NCBI RefSeq assembly: GCF_000775615.1
Contig: NZ_AVPG01000007.1
Location: 1-64,000, forward strand
DNA: 64,000 nucleotides
Reading direction: 5' to 3'
Origin: Pontibacillus litoralis JSM 072002
GTDB lineage: Bacteria > Bacillota > Bacilli > Bacillales > BH030062
The translations under genes were made by a program, and so were the position numbers. Numbering within the stretch: the stretch's first letter is position 1; every line of letters begins with the position of its first letter. This document shows positions 1-8,760 of the stretch, one piece after another. Below the pieces are notes generated by a model. The model worked only from the letters and a program-made list of their open reading frames with translations. It was not told where the DNA came from and ran no database searches.

Positions 1-24
1 CTGATGAACCTTTTTAATGTAATG

Positions 25-53
25 TTTACTTTTTTAAGGATTCTCTATATAAT
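25..53 (+). promoter_or_regulatory. Sigma-A-type promoter of the bacteriocin gene
   Basis: A TTTACT -35 element (25-30) and a perfect TATAAT -10 (48-53) are separated by 17 bp. They lie about 45 bp upstream of the bacteriocin start codon on the same strand. The match and spacing are read directly from the sequence; promoter activity is inferred. Confidence 0.65.
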
Positions 54-99
54 TTAACTTAGTGCGTATTCCAATTAATGTATTAAAAGGGAATGGATA

Positions 100-450
100 T
101 TGAATAGAATCTTTTTAGTGAAAGTAAGACAGTTTTCAAAAGCCTTGGTGATAGGTTCTGCTTTATCCCTAGGTATGTTTATTTGTGTTAGCGTTAACAC
201 AACAACTGCCGAAGCGATAACTAGTGGCTATGTTGATAAAGGGGATAAAAAGGGTTATTGGATACGTGGAAAGAAAGATGGGAACGTTTATTCAAAGTAT
301 AAAAACTATAAAATGGAAGACAGAGCTTCTGTTGTAAATGGAGCGGGAGACACGGATACAAGTGGATGGAAATCTCCTGATACTTATGGCGTAGCGAAAA
401 GAGATTGGACATTCTGGGGTACTAATAAAACATATTACAATTACAAATAG
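100..450 (+). CDS. Lactococcin 972-family bacteriocin precursor
   Basis: This is a 116-residue secreted peptide precursor. It starts at TTG, with an AAAAGGGA ribosome binding site just upstream; the nearby ATG is out of frame. The N-terminus is basic, followed by a hydrophobic segment at about residues 15-33 and an AEA cleavage site at residues 37-39, leaving a mature peptide of about 77 residues. The mature part is rich in Gly, Trp, Tyr and Lys and ends WGTNKTYYNYK, like the YYNFW-type end of lactococcin 972. It also shares the spaced W, S-V-V-N and T-Y-G-V-A elements of that family. Lactococcin 972 is known to bind lipid II and block septum formation. The three genes downstream (DUF1430 membrane protein, ABC ATPase, signal peptidase) are the usual family partners or a sensible addition to them. 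The family call is strong; activity and spectrum are not visible. Confidence 0.88.
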   Translation: MNRIFLVKVRQFSKALVIGSALSLGMFICVSVNTTTAEAITSGYVDKGDKKGYWIRGKKDGNVYSKYKNYKMEDRASVVNGAGDTDTSGWKSPDTYGVAKRDWTFWGTNKTYYNYK

Positions 451-500
451 ATGTAAATATTAGTTGACAATCTACTGTTTTTAAATATTTAGACGAAAAA

Positions 501-606
501 AATAGTTGGTTTGGCCTGAGTTAGGGGAAGAGTGATAGTCTTGTAAGCTAAGAGTTTTTTGTAGCTTAGTGTATACTTCCTCAATTCACTAGCCAAACCA
601 ACTATT
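501..606. repeat. Large imperfect inverted repeat between bacteriocin and transporter genes
   Basis: Perfect 15-bp arms AATAGTTGGTTTGGC (501-515) and its complement (592-606) enclose a second, imperfect arm pair (516-530 with 576-591) and an inner 7-bp hairpin (544-550 with 562-568). No T-run follows on the plus strand, but an A-run precedes it. As plus-strand RNA it would therefore be a stable stem without a terminator tail. It could attenuate or process the transcript so that the bacteriocin mRNA outnumbers the downstream genes, or it could be a MITE. Confidence 0.75.
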
Positions 607-666
607 AATCAGGATGTTTATTGTATAAATAGCTAGAACATATTTATCACGTTGAGGAGAATAACT

Positions 667-2823
667 ATGAAAAAGGTCATGTATTTGTTAATAACATTTC
701 AAATTATTTATGCTACTGTAATTATGTTCGCTTTTTTTCAAAAAGATAAAATGGATGAATTATTGTACGATGATTCAATACCGGTTTCTATATTTGTCGA
801 TCCTAGTATTGACCAAAAAGAGTATTTCAACTTTATTAATGAGTTATCAGTTGACTTTGATATACCTATCTCTAAATATGTATATCGAGAGGATAACAAG
901 TTAATTGTTTTTACTACTAATTCGAGTTTAAATGGAAAAGTTAAATTGAAAAATGGGAATTATATTTCGGAAAACGACCCAAGTACTTATTTTCTATCCA
1001 CGTCTGATTCAAATAACGATAAACAAATTGGAACAATAAAGCAACCAGTATCTTCAAGAGAAATTATGATTAAGGATTTTAGAGAAGTTAACAATTTCGG
1101 TCTAAATGGAATGTACACTTTTAACTCTCAAAATGTTAAGCAAGTCAATAAAATGGTGAAAGAAATTAATAAGCAATATGGTGAGGCAAAAATAGAGACA
1201 TCAATAGGAAGCGTTGCAAATGAACCTGATATTTCTGTTGTTGTTAATCTAGCTATTATTTCAATATTTATTTTTATTTCAGTTGTGTACTATTTCATTA
1301 GTCAATTTAAAATGTTATCCGTTAAGAAGATAAATGGATATTCTATTTTTGATTTACAAATGGAATTTATAAATCAAATCACAAAGGTTTTCAGTATAGC
1401 TGCCATTACAGTATACGTCTTTTCATTTTTATATTTCTTAGTTCAGAGAGACTTTGATTACTTCCTGAATTTCACATTGGTATACGTTATTATAATTATT
1501 ATGGATGGTTTATTTCTACTTTTACCGACTTGCTTATTAACATTGTTCATTAACAAGATTGATATTATAGGTTCGATTAAAGGAAAGAAACCGTATAAGC
1601 TTACAACAACACTTAATTATTTCACAAAAATCTTATTTACTATACTCATTATCGTTGTAATTGACAGAGGATTGGAAAACTATGATGATTTAAATGGAAA
1701 GCTTGAACAATTAAATGATTGGGAGAGAACGGAAAACATATTTAAAACAGTTACTAAATATAATGGACAAACTGATTTGAAACAAGAACAAAAATCCAAT
1801 CAACGATTAAAACAATTCTACATAGATATCGAGGAGGAATTAGGGGCATTTGTTATAGATTCCTCAAACTATTCTGAAGATGGTAACACGTATCTTTATG
1901 AGGATTATCCTGAATGCGAAGAATTTCCGTATAAACCAAACTGTGAGGCAATTACAGTCAATTTTAACTATTTTAAACATAACCCTATACATTCAATTAA
2001 TGGGAACATAAAAGAACAGATGGAAATTGATGACAAAACACTTAACCTATTAGTGCCTGAAAAATATAAGAAAATTGAAAAACAACTTATTCCTATATAC
2101 AAGGAATACTTTCATTTTCGAAAGGTGGAAGTTGAGAATATTTACAATGAAGAGATAGGTTTACCACTTAATGATACGAAAATGAAAGACTTAGATGTAA
2201 ATATTATATATGTGAGAAATAATCAAACATACTTTACTTTCGATATTGATAAAGCGAAACTTGATAATAATGTTATTTTAGACCCTATTACAATAGTTGA
2301 TACCGGCAATTTTGACGCTTCTGATTATAGTTCGTATATCTCTTCATCACTATATTTTGAAAGTAATCCAAACGACGGAGCATTTGAAAACTTAAATCCT
2401 TATATTCAAAAATATGGATTAGAATCAACGTTACAAAGTGTAGATTCTTTATATGAAGAGTACGGAAAAGAAATAAATGATATTAGAACAGAACAAAAGC
2501 AAATTTTAAAAGTGTTATCTCTTCTTATCCTCTCTAATATAGTTATTACCTACTATATTATTAGTATCTATTATGAAAGAAATAAAATAGGCTACTTTAT
2601 AAAAAAAATAAATGGATATAATTTTCTCGATAATATAAAGAATTTATTGTTAATACTCTTTATCCTTAATTTCATTTCAACAGTGATAGGATCTCTTGTT
2701 TCCTTTAGTGCTGACATACTTATAATTATGTTTGGAATGCTGTTAGTGGAGTTGTTTATCACTTTACTAATTTCTAAAAGAATTGCTAGGAAAACAATCA
2801 ACTCAGTAATTAAAGGGGGCTGA
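667..2823 (+). CDS. Bacteriocin-associated integral membrane protein (DUF1430 type)
   Basis: This is a large membrane protein of 718 residues that probably acts with the next gene's ATPase as an immunity or export transporter for the lactococcin 972-type peptide. About eight membrane segments are visible: one at residues 5-24, four between about 191 and 335, and three between about 613 and 706. Two long extracytoplasmic regions lie at about 25-190 and 340-610. This FtsX/MacB-like layout is typical of the DUF1430 family known beside lactococcin 972-like peptides. I chose the ATG at 667 because GAGGAG (654-659) sits 7 nt before it; a TTG at 652 in the same frame would lie on top of that site. 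The stop is 4 bp before the ATPase start, so the genes are surely cotranscribed. Whether it confers immunity or secretion is inferred from family context. Confidence 0.85.
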   Translation: MKKVMYLLITFQIIYATVIMFAFFQKDKMDELLYDDSIPVSIFVDPSIDQKEYFNFINELSVDFDIPISKYVYREDNKLIVFTTNSSLNGKVKLKNGNYISENDPSTYFLSTSDSNNDKQIGTIKQPVSSREIMIKDFREVNNFGLNGMYTFNSQNVKQVNKMVKEINKQYGEAKIETSIGSVANEPDISVVVNLAIISIFIFISVVYYFISQFKMLSVKKINGYSIFDLQMEFINQITKVFSIAAITVYVFSFLYFLVQRDFDYFLNFTLVYVIIIIMDGLFLLLPTCLLTLFINKIDIIGSIKGKKPYKLTTTLNYFTKILFTILIIVVIDRGLENYDDLNGKLEQLNDWERTENIFKTVTKYNGQTDLKQEQKSNQRLKQFYIDIEEELGAFVIDSSNYSEDGNTYLYEDYPECEEFPYKPNCEAITVNFNYFKHNPIHSINGNIKEQMEIDDKTLNLLVPEKYKKIEKQLIPIYKEYFHFRKVEVENIYNEEIGLPLNDTKMKDLDVNIIYVRNNQTYFTFDIDKAKLDNNVILDPITIVDTGNFDASDYSSYISSSLYFESNPNDGAFENLNPYIQKYGLESTLQSVDSLYEEYGKEINDIRTEQKQILKVLSLLILSNIVITYYIISIYYERNKIGYFIKKINGYNFLDNIKNLLLILFILNFISTVIGSLVSFSADILIIMFGMLLVELFITLLISKRIARKTINSVIKGG

Positions 2824-2827
2824 AACA

Positions 2828-3445
2828 ATGATTGAAGTAAAAAATATAACAAAAAAATTAGGGGATAAATCGATTATAAAAAATTTTGATTTGAATATTG
2901 AAGAAAGTGATTTTGTTGCAATATGTGGTGAAAGCGGGAAAGGTAAGACAACCTTACTAAATATATTAGGATTATTAGAAAAAGTAGATTCAGGTGACGT
3001 TATTATCGATCAAATAAAAAACCCAAACAATAAAGAAATTCAACATATGCAACGGAAAAAATTTGGTTATTTGTTTCAAAACTTTGCTTTAATAGAGAAT
3101 GAAACTGTAGCAAATAATTTGAATATATCTTTAAAATATCAAAAAAGGGTTGACAAGAAAAAAGAAATTAGTACTGCTCTTAAACAGGTTGGCTTAGAGG
3201 GATATGAGCGAAAAAAAGTGTTTCAATTAAGTGGTGGTGAGCAACAACGAGTTGCTTTGGCGAGAATAATACTAAAAGAATGTGAAGTAGTATTTGCCGA
3301 TGAACCAACCGGTAATTTAGATCCAAAGAATAGAGATTTGGTTTTTGATATATTAAAAGATTTGAATCTACAAGGAAAGACGATAATATATGTAACTCAC
3401 GATATTGAGTTAGCTAGGCGGGCAAATAAATGCATAAAATTGTAA
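2828..3445 (+). CDS. ABC transporter ATP-binding protein, lactococcin 972 type
   Basis: This 205-residue ATPase energises the adjacent DUF1430 membrane protein. Walker A GESGKGKT is at residues 34-41, the signature LSGGEQQRVALAR at about 133-145, Walker B VVFADEPTGNLD at about 154-165, and the H-loop THD near 183. It is short, with no extra C-terminal domain, as in the LolD/MacB-like ATPases that serve bacteriocin immunity systems. It starts 4 bp after the membrane protein gene and overlaps the signal peptidase gene by 16 bp, which indicates a tightly coupled operon. The ATPase call is certain; its substrate is inferred from context. Confidence 0.9.
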   Translation: MIEVKNITKKLGDKSIIKNFDLNIEESDFVAICGESGKGKTTLLNILGLLEKVDSGDVIIDQIKNPNNKEIQHMQRKKFGYLFQNFALIENETVANNLNISLKYQKRVDKKKEISTALKQVGLEGYERKKVFQLSGGEQQRVALARIILKECEVVFADEPTGNLDPKNRDLVFDILKDLNLQGKTIIYVTHDIELARRANKCIKL

Positions 3446-3882
3446 GGAATATACTGATTCTGTTAACAGTTATAGCTATAGGCTATGTGTTATACAATTA
3501 TGAAGTTGTGAAAGTTGAAGGGGAGTCAATGGCTCCCGCTATGGCATCAGGTGATTATGCTATAGCCCAAAAAAGTAGTGAAAATAGGCAATACCACTTT
3601 AATGATATCATCGTGTTTGAGCATGATGGCAAAACGCTAATAAAAAGGGTAATTGCAACAGCTGGGCAAGAGGTTGAAATATCGGATAACAAAGTCTATA
3701 TAGATAATGTAGAATTTGTAGGAGGGGAATGTGGTGATCCTTGTAAAAATGAATCTTATGTATTAGAGGACAATGAATATTTTGTTATGGGAGATAATAT
3801 TACTATAAGTACGGATAGTCGATATTTTGGCCCAATAAGAAAAAAAAATATACGATTTGAGATTGTATATTATGGTTTTTAA
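3430..3882 (+). CDS. Type I signal peptidase (S26 family) of the bacteriocin operon
   Basis: This 150-residue membrane-anchored serine protease likely removes the signal peptide of the bacteriocin precursor. One N-terminal membrane helix spans about residues 7-22. The catalytic Ser is in GESMAP (Ser33) and the catalytic Lys in LIKRVIA (Lys72). The C-terminal box GDN...DSRYFGPI is complete. It is shorter than the housekeeping SipS-type enzymes and overlaps the upstream ATPase gene by 16 bp, so it belongs to the same transcript. A dedicated signal peptidase is not a standard member of lactococcin 972 loci as I know them. Its use on the bacteriocin is inferred from position only. Confidence 0.88.
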   Translation: MHKIVRNILILLTVIAIGYVLYNYEVVKVEGESMAPAMASGDYAIAQKSSENRQYHFNDIIVFEHDGKTLIKRVIATAGQEVEISDNKVYIDNVEFVGGECGDPCKNESYVLEDNEYFVMGDNITISTDSRYFGPIRKKNIRFEIVYYGF

Positions 3883-4063
3883 AAAATGACGAATTGTCTT
3901 GTAACGCTTAAAATGTGGCTGAAACAAAACACGGGCTCTTATTTTTAATTGCCAATTTTGTGTGTATTAACATACTATACCCTGTACCTACTCTGTCGTG
4001 TAACAAGGATGGGTTTTAGTATTGGATACTAATTGTTTATCTTAAATCTAATTCATAACAAAG

Positions 4064-4094
4064 AGGAAACCGCTTCTTCATGATACGGTTTCCT
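4064..4094 (-). terminator. Terminator of the N-acetyltransferase gene
   Basis: A hairpin with 9-bp arms AGGAAACCG (4064-4072) and CGGTTTCCT (4086-4094) lies just after the minus-strand stop codon at 4104. The tail on that strand is only weakly T-rich. Confidence 0.6.
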
Positions 4095-4103
4095 TTCGAT
4101 TTC

Positions 4104-4883
4104 TCAAAGCTTTACACCAAAATATTGTTTTGCAAGTTGCGGAAATGCATCTTCATTAATCTTCTTCTTTGTCATTACGCCGTCAGTCCATTGGATGAAG
4201 TGGGTATTCGTTAAAAGGATGCGGCCTTGTGGGGTGAAGGCGGTGAGAAGCGGTCGTTTATTAAATGGTGATGCTTCATGTTTGGCTATGATTGTTTGAA
4301 CTTCGTTTAATTCGGACAAGTGAGCTACTGGTTTCCTTGAATCGAAGGCATAGCCTATATGCCAATCGGTATGTTTGTGTTTTAGTTTCATTTCAAATAT
4401 ATAGTTACCGCTGCTAGTGTGCATTGGTGTAATTCGGAATGCTCCATTTTTTGATTGTACGGTTTCTCCTGTCAGTGGTATAGGTGTTAATGGTAGATTT
4501 CCGCCAAATCCTGTGTCTATTAAATAGGTTTGTTGTTGATGTTCGATTAGAATGGTTACGTGTGTTCTCCCTAAGTTTTGGAATGTTTCTCGTTCTTGGT
4601 CATACACATCGCCTCTAACTAGAGTAGCATGAAAGCCGTTTTCGATTAAGAAGAGATAAAGGATTGGATTCAATTCATAACAAAGACCACCGTTATGCTG
4701 CACGAGAATGTTGTTTGCTAGGTTTTCTTTTGTGATGTCGAGCATTCTATGTTCTATTATGGCTAAGTTTTCGAAAGGGAGCGTTTGGGAAGCTCTGTCT
4801 AGAATGGTTGGTAATTGATCGAACGAAATGGTTACGTTGTTTGAGATTGCTAGTCGTTTACGAAATGGAGTATTAATATTCAT
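4104..4883 (-). CDS. Arylamine N-acetyltransferase
   Basis: This 259-residue cytosolic enzyme transfers acetyl from acetyl-CoA to arylamines or hydrazines. The Cys-His-Asp triad of the family is complete and correctly spaced: Cys68 in GGLCYELN, His108 in GRTHVT and Asp123 in LIDTGFGG. The length is normal for bacterial NATs. The gene stands alone, with a hairpin after its stop and no close neighbour upstream. The physiological substrate cannot be read from the sequence. Confidence 0.9.
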   Translation of the reverse strand: MNINTPFRKRLAISNNVTISFDQLPTILDRASQTLPFENLAIIEHRMLDITKENLANNILVQHNGGLCYELNPILYLFLIENGFHATLVRGDVYDQERETFQNLGRTHVTILIEHQQQTYLIDTGFGGNLPLTPIPLTGETVQSKNGAFRITPMHTSSGNYIFEMKLKHKHTDWHIGYAFDSRKPVAHLSELNEVQTIIAKHEASPFNKRPLLTAFTPQGRILLTNTHFIQWTDGVMTKKKINEDAFPQLAKQYFGVKL

Positions 4884-4977
4884 CTTCTTCTCCTTTATGT
4901 TCGAATGGTACGTTTATCATACGTGCTTGCTCTCCTTGTTAGCAAGTGAATCGTTTGAGTATTGGTATAAAACAAAA

Positions 4978-5001
4978 GGATGATGCGAGGTTGCATCATC
5001 C
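4978..5001. terminator. Bidirectional-looking hairpin terminator
   Basis: Perfect 9-bp arms GGATGATGC (4978-4986) and GCATCATCC (4993-5001) are followed on the plus strand by a T-run. On the minus strand they are followed by a CCTTTTGTTTTAT-like tail. The hairpin lies directly after the stop of the minus-strand metallo-hydrolase gene. Confidence 0.8.
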
Positions 5002-5009
5002 ATCTTTTT

Positions 5010-6371
5010 TTAATTTATTGCGGTAAGTTTGCCACTGTTGATGGTGTAGGTAGTGTTTTGCTCTGGTAAATACACAGCTTGATGATCATTGATTGGTTTC
5101 ACTAACTCAGGATGGAAGCTATGCCATGGAATGAGAAGCTTTGGGTTTATTCGGTCGATTATTGCTAGAATGTCTTCGTTAGTTGCATGTCCAGAAATAT
5201 TTAATGAGTGATATGACATGTCGAGCATTTCGAGGAATGCGTGCATCGTATTAAAGGCTGGGTCAAAAGCTCCCAGTGGCATGCCATTACTATGTATATA
5301 TAAGCTGTCTTGAAGATTGAAGTCTAGTAAGTTCATCATGCGGTCGTAACTGTTTTGCAACACATATTGTCCTGGTTGTTTATTAATGTCATTGTTTGTC
5401 ACTTGTGTGTACTTCTCTGTTAGTGCTTTGTGCCAATGTGTATGCGGCATGCTCGTGTGATAGATGGCGAAATCGCCTTGCTCCAGAAAGCAATCTGCCA
5501 CGTATGCTGTTTCTGGTTCGAATACAATCGTACGACTTGCTTGTTGGGCAGCAGTTACGAAATGGTTTAACCGATCGATGTTTCGGTGGTAGATGTTGAA
5601 TGTGACGAGTCCTTTTGTTTCATGAAGTAGTTCTGTTGTAAGTGCTCGGATGTCTCTTTCGCTTATCCCTTTCTTTTCTGCTTGGTTTCCTTCGTCTGGA
5701 AAGAATGTAGTTCCTTCCATTAATAAAAGGTCGATATCTTTGCTTGTCATGTCATTAATCCACGCGTCGTTCCATTCGGGATGCTGACCGTGCATACGGA
5801 TATCTCCTGAGTTGACAATCGTCGCATCAGGCGTTTCGATTAGAAAGGCGCTTGCACCGATAATGTCGTGATCCACGCGATAAGGTGTAACGGTAATTTC
5901 TCCAACATGAATCGGTTCGTTGAATGTATAATCTCGGACTGGTGGTGTTCTCTGTAACGCTTCCCCGATGTCATTTAACGTTTCGAAAAGTTGTTTCGAT
6001 GGTTGTGACATATAAATAGGTAGTTCTCGACTTAATGTATCTACGGCTCCAATGTGATCTAAATGCAAATGGGAAATGAATACACTCGTGTTGTACGGTG
6101 ATGCTTCAAAGGAAAGTGGTTTTGTCATGTTATATGAGCTTCCTTGTAAGTCTTGCTCTGCGTAGATGCCGTCTATGTGTGGGATAGCTCCAATTTTTAA
6201 TTTGTCTAAAACAAATGAATCCGTTCGATCGTCATGTTGAGGAATCGCTTGAACAGGGTCATAAATAAGACCAAAGTCAAAGATGATTCGATCGTTACCG
6301 TACCGAATTTCTGCTATATTGCCCCCAATGGTACGAAGTCCTCTCCAAAATGTAATCGTCGTTCTGTTCAT
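5010..6371 (-). CDS. MBL-fold metallo-hydrolase, RNase J / beta-CASP-like
   Basis: This protein of about 453 residues has a metallo-beta-lactamase fold. The metal-binding HLHLDHIGAV motif is near residue 101, a later Asp is in NSGDIRMHG, and a C-terminal ISGHATNEDI followed by LLIPWHSFHPE matches the closing motifs of beta-CASP enzymes such as RNase J. It is shorter than RNase J1/J2 (about 555 residues), and I see no separate C-terminal RNase J domain. It may be a nuclease or another hydrolase. I chose the ATG at 6371 because GGAG lies 8 nt upstream; the in-frame GTG at 6380 abuts that site. It lies downstream of the ugp operon on the same strand but beyond a hairpin, so it may be separately transcribed. 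Confidence 0.75.
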   Translation of the reverse strand: MNRTTITFWRGLRTIGGNIAEIRYGNDRIIFDFGLIYDPVQAIPQHDDRTDSFVLDKLKIGAIPHIDGIYAEQDLQGSSYNMTKPLSFEASPYNTSVFISHLHLDHIGAVDTLSRELPIYMSQPSKQLFETLNDIGEALQRTPPVRDYTFNEPIHVGEITVTPYRVDHDIIGASAFLIETPDATIVNSGDIRMHGQHPEWNDAWINDMTSKDIDLLLMEGTTFFPDEGNQAEKKGISERDIRALTTELLHETKGLVTFNIYHRNIDRLNHFVTAAQQASRTIVFEPETAYVADCFLEQGDFAIYHTSMPHTHWHKALTEKYTQVTNNDINKQPGQYVLQNSYDRMMNLLDFNLQDSLYIHSNGMPLGAFDPAFNTMHAFLEMLDMSYHSLNISGHATNEDILAIIDRINPKLLIPWHSFHPELVKPINDHQAVYLPEQNTTYTINSGKLTAIN

Positions 6372-6410
6372 GTCAAACACTCCAATGTGTATTTCTTATT
6401 GATGAATAGG

Positions 6411-6437
6411 AAAGGCGAGGTTATCCCCCGCCTTTTC
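6411..6437 (-). terminator. Terminator after the ugp operon
   Basis: A hairpin with AAAGGCG (6411-6417) paired to CGCCTTT (6429-6435), with extra G-C pairs inside, lies between the binding-protein gene and the metallo-hydrolase gene. The T-tract on the minus strand is short. Confidence 0.55.
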
Positions 6438-6478
6438 CGTTATTAAGATGATTCGCTATGGGTTATTTCTTGACTATC

Positions 6479-7813
6479 TTATTTTTTCAGCTCTTCGTTT
6501 GAGCGTTCTTGTGCGCTTGTTAAGCCATCCTCAACTGTCTTCTCACCAAGAACGATTTTGTCTAGCTCTTCAAGAACGATGTTACGAACAGCGTCTCCAC
6601 CAGTTACACGAGCTGTGAAGAATCCAGTATCTACTTGCTGAGATGCAGCAGCATATGCAGGATTTTCTTCTAAGAATGTTTTGTATTCTTCTAATTCAAG
6701 TGCAGAAGAACGTACAGGTAGATAGCCTGATTTCATTGCCCACTCTGCTGTTACTTCAGGGCTCGTTAAGTATTTCATGAATTTCCATGCCGCTTCTTTT
6801 TCAGCATCTTCTGATTGGTTGAACATGACAATATCGTTACCAGCGAAAGTAGTCGCGCCTTCCCCTTCCCAAGTTGGATTGGTTGTAACACCCCACTCTA
6901 ATCCTTCTTCAGCAGCCCCAGCAATGTGCGGGATACCTGCGGAAGAACCAATGTACATGGCTACATCCCCACGACCAAATGGGTTGGACATGTATTGGTC
7001 TTCGCCGGCAGTACGTGCAATACCTTCTTGAATCATATCATTAATGAATGTCATTGCTTCGATACCTTTTTCGGATGCAAATTGTGCTTCTTTCGCTTCT
7101 TCATCAATGTAAGTACCGCCTAATTGCTTAAGGATTGCTTGGAATTCAGCTTCAAAGGAGTTCTCGAAGCCCATACCAATTACGTTATCTTTCGTAACTG
7201 CTTCGGAGATTTCACGAACATCTTGCCATGTTTCTGGAACGTCAAATCCATTCTCTTCAAGGATTGTTTTGTTATAGAACATCACGCGCGTACTCTTACT
7301 AAATGGTACACTGTAGTATGTGTCGTCCCACTTACTTGATTCACGAAAAATTTCCATGAAATCGTTACGCTCATCTTCTGATAAACCAATTTCTTCATCT
7401 TCCATATACGTGTTTAATGGTTCTACGAAATCGTTGTTAATATACTCAGGGATGACGCCTGTAACAGCTTGGGACATTGTTGGTAGTGTTTTCGCTTTAG
7501 CGGAAGCCATGATTTTCTGTTCAAGATCATCGTAGCCACCTTGGTTTACTGCTTTTACTGTAATCGATTCATTCTCACTGTTGAATGTCTCAACGAAAGA
7601 TTGTAGTGCTTCTTCGTGTGGACCGCTCATCGCGTGCCAGAATTCAATTTCTACTGGTTCAGATGTTTCTTCATTATCTTTATTTTCTTCTGTTTTCTCT
7701 GCATCTTTCGCTTCTTTATCTTCGGTAGAAGTCGTATCTTCTCCAGAACATGCACTTAATACTAACAAGAAAAATAAGCTCAAAATCGTTGTTAACAGAA
7801 AACGCTTTTTCAT
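6479..7813 (-). CDS. ugpB: ABC importer substrate-binding lipoprotein, UgpB type
   Basis: This 444-residue extracellular lipoprotein is the ligand-binding part of the importer encoded just upstream. The start is the ATG at 7813, preceded by a GGGGGAG site. A lipobox LSAC follows the signal peptide at about residue 20, then an acidic Asp/Glu/Thr linker. The early EIEFWHAMSGPHEEAL stretch resembles the start of mature UgpB, the sn-glycerol-3-phosphate binding protein. It is the last gene of a four-gene minus-strand operon. The PhoP-box-like promoter ahead of the operon supports a phosphate-scavenging role, but a sugar substrate cannot be ruled out. Confidence 0.78.
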   Translation of the reverse strand: MKKRFLLTTILSLFFLLVLSACSGEDTTSTEDKEAKDAEKTEENKDNEETSEPVEIEFWHAMSGPHEEALQSFVETFNSENESITVKAVNQGGYDDLEQKIMASAKAKTLPTMSQAVTGVIPEYINNDFVEPLNTYMEDEEIGLSEDERNDFMEIFRESSKWDDTYYSVPFSKSTRVMFYNKTILEENGFDVPETWQDVREISEAVTKDNVIGMGFENSFEAEFQAILKQLGGTYIDEEAKEAQFASEKGIEAMTFINDMIQEGIARTAGEDQYMSNPFGRGDVAMYIGSSAGIPHIAGAAEEGLEWGVTTNPTWEGEGATTFAGNDIVMFNQSEDAEKEAAWKFMKYLTSPEVTAEWAMKSGYLPVRSSALELEEYKTFLEENPAYAAASQQVDTGFFTARVTGGDAVRNIVLEELDKIVLGEKTVEDGLTSAQERSNEELKK

Positions 7814-7920
7814 AATTTGTACTCCCCCAAAATTGTAAGTATTGTTAAGAAACGTATGAATCAACTACTTCCAACCTGCACGTGTAATGAGCGGCGTCAC
7901 CCCCTTTAATAGTAAGTAAG

Positions 7921-8745
7921 TTATCCTTTTAATCCTGCTCTAGTAACACCAGCGACGATGTATTTCTGCATTAGGAAGAAGATAATTACCATCGGCAGTA
8001 TAACCATTGCGGATGCTGCCATGAGAAGGCCGTATTGAATGCCGGCTTCTGTTGTAAATGCGGTTAATCCGACTGGTAATGTGCGCATTTCAGTTGAGTT
8101 CGTCATTATAAGAGGCCATAGGAATGAGTTCCAGCTACCGATAATTTTAAGTAGAGCGATGGTGATAAGTGCTGGCTTCGCTAACGGCACCATGACATAC
8201 CAGAGAAACTTAAATTCACTACAACCATCTACTTTGGCTGCGTATGAAAGTTCTTTTGGAATGCCTAAGAAGAACTGTCGTAATAAGAAAATCGCGAAGA
8301 TACTTGCCGTCCAAGGAATGATTAGCGCTTTGTACGTATCAATCCATCCAAGGTCGGATAATGTTACGAAGTTAGGAATCATTAATACCTCACTTGGCAC
8401 CATCATCGTACCGAGTAGAATGGCAAATACGACATCACGTCCATAAAAGTTAATTCTAGAGAAGGCGTATGCGGCTAATATGGTTGTAATTAATTCACCT
8501 AATGTACTTAATATGGTAATAATGACACTGTTGACGAAATAGCGACCAAAAGGAGCGATTTCTGTTGCTTCCGTGTAATTCTCCCAATGTAACTCAGAAG
8601 GGATCCAAACCGGAGGGAGTGCCATAACTTCGTTCGGCGCTTTAAGTGATGTGCTAATCATCCAAATGAATGGAAGAAGCATTAAGATAGCCCCGAACGA
8701 TAATAGAATGTAGATGGTACTTTTAGATAAGGCTTCTTTTCGCAC
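7921..8745 (-). CDS. ugpE: ABC importer permease, UgpE type
   Basis: This 274-residue inner permease of the MalG/UgpE class has about six membrane helices. The cytoplasmic EAA-type loop is visible as YAAKVDGCSEFKFLWYVMVP at about residues 183-202, the site that docks on the ATPase. It lies 15 bp after the partner permease and about 107 bp before the binding-protein gene, all on the minus strand. The substrate is inferred from the neighbouring UgpB-like protein. Confidence 0.85.
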   Translation of the reverse strand: MRKEALSKSTIYILLSFGAILMLLPFIWMISTSLKAPNEVMALPPVWIPSELHWENYTEATEIAPFGRYFVNSVIITILSTLGELITTILAAYAFSRINFYGRDVVFAILLGTMMVPSEVLMIPNFVTLSDLGWIDTYKALIIPWTASIFAIFLLRQFFLGIPKELSYAAKVDGCSEFKFLWYVMVPLAKPALITIALLKIIGSWNSFLWPLIMTNSTEMRTLPVGLTAFTTEAGIQYGLLMAASAMVILPMVIIFFLMQKYIVAGVTRAGLKG

Positions 8746-8760
8746 GGTATTCTCCCCCTT

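Noticed and set aside
652-666. TTG at 652 as start of the DUF1430 protein
   Set aside because: It overlaps the GAGGAG ribosome site that fits the ATG at 667.
7320-7838. Plus-strand open frames opposite ugpB
   Set aside because: They are antisense to a clear lipoprotein gene, lack ribosome sites and have low-complexity Ser/Val content.
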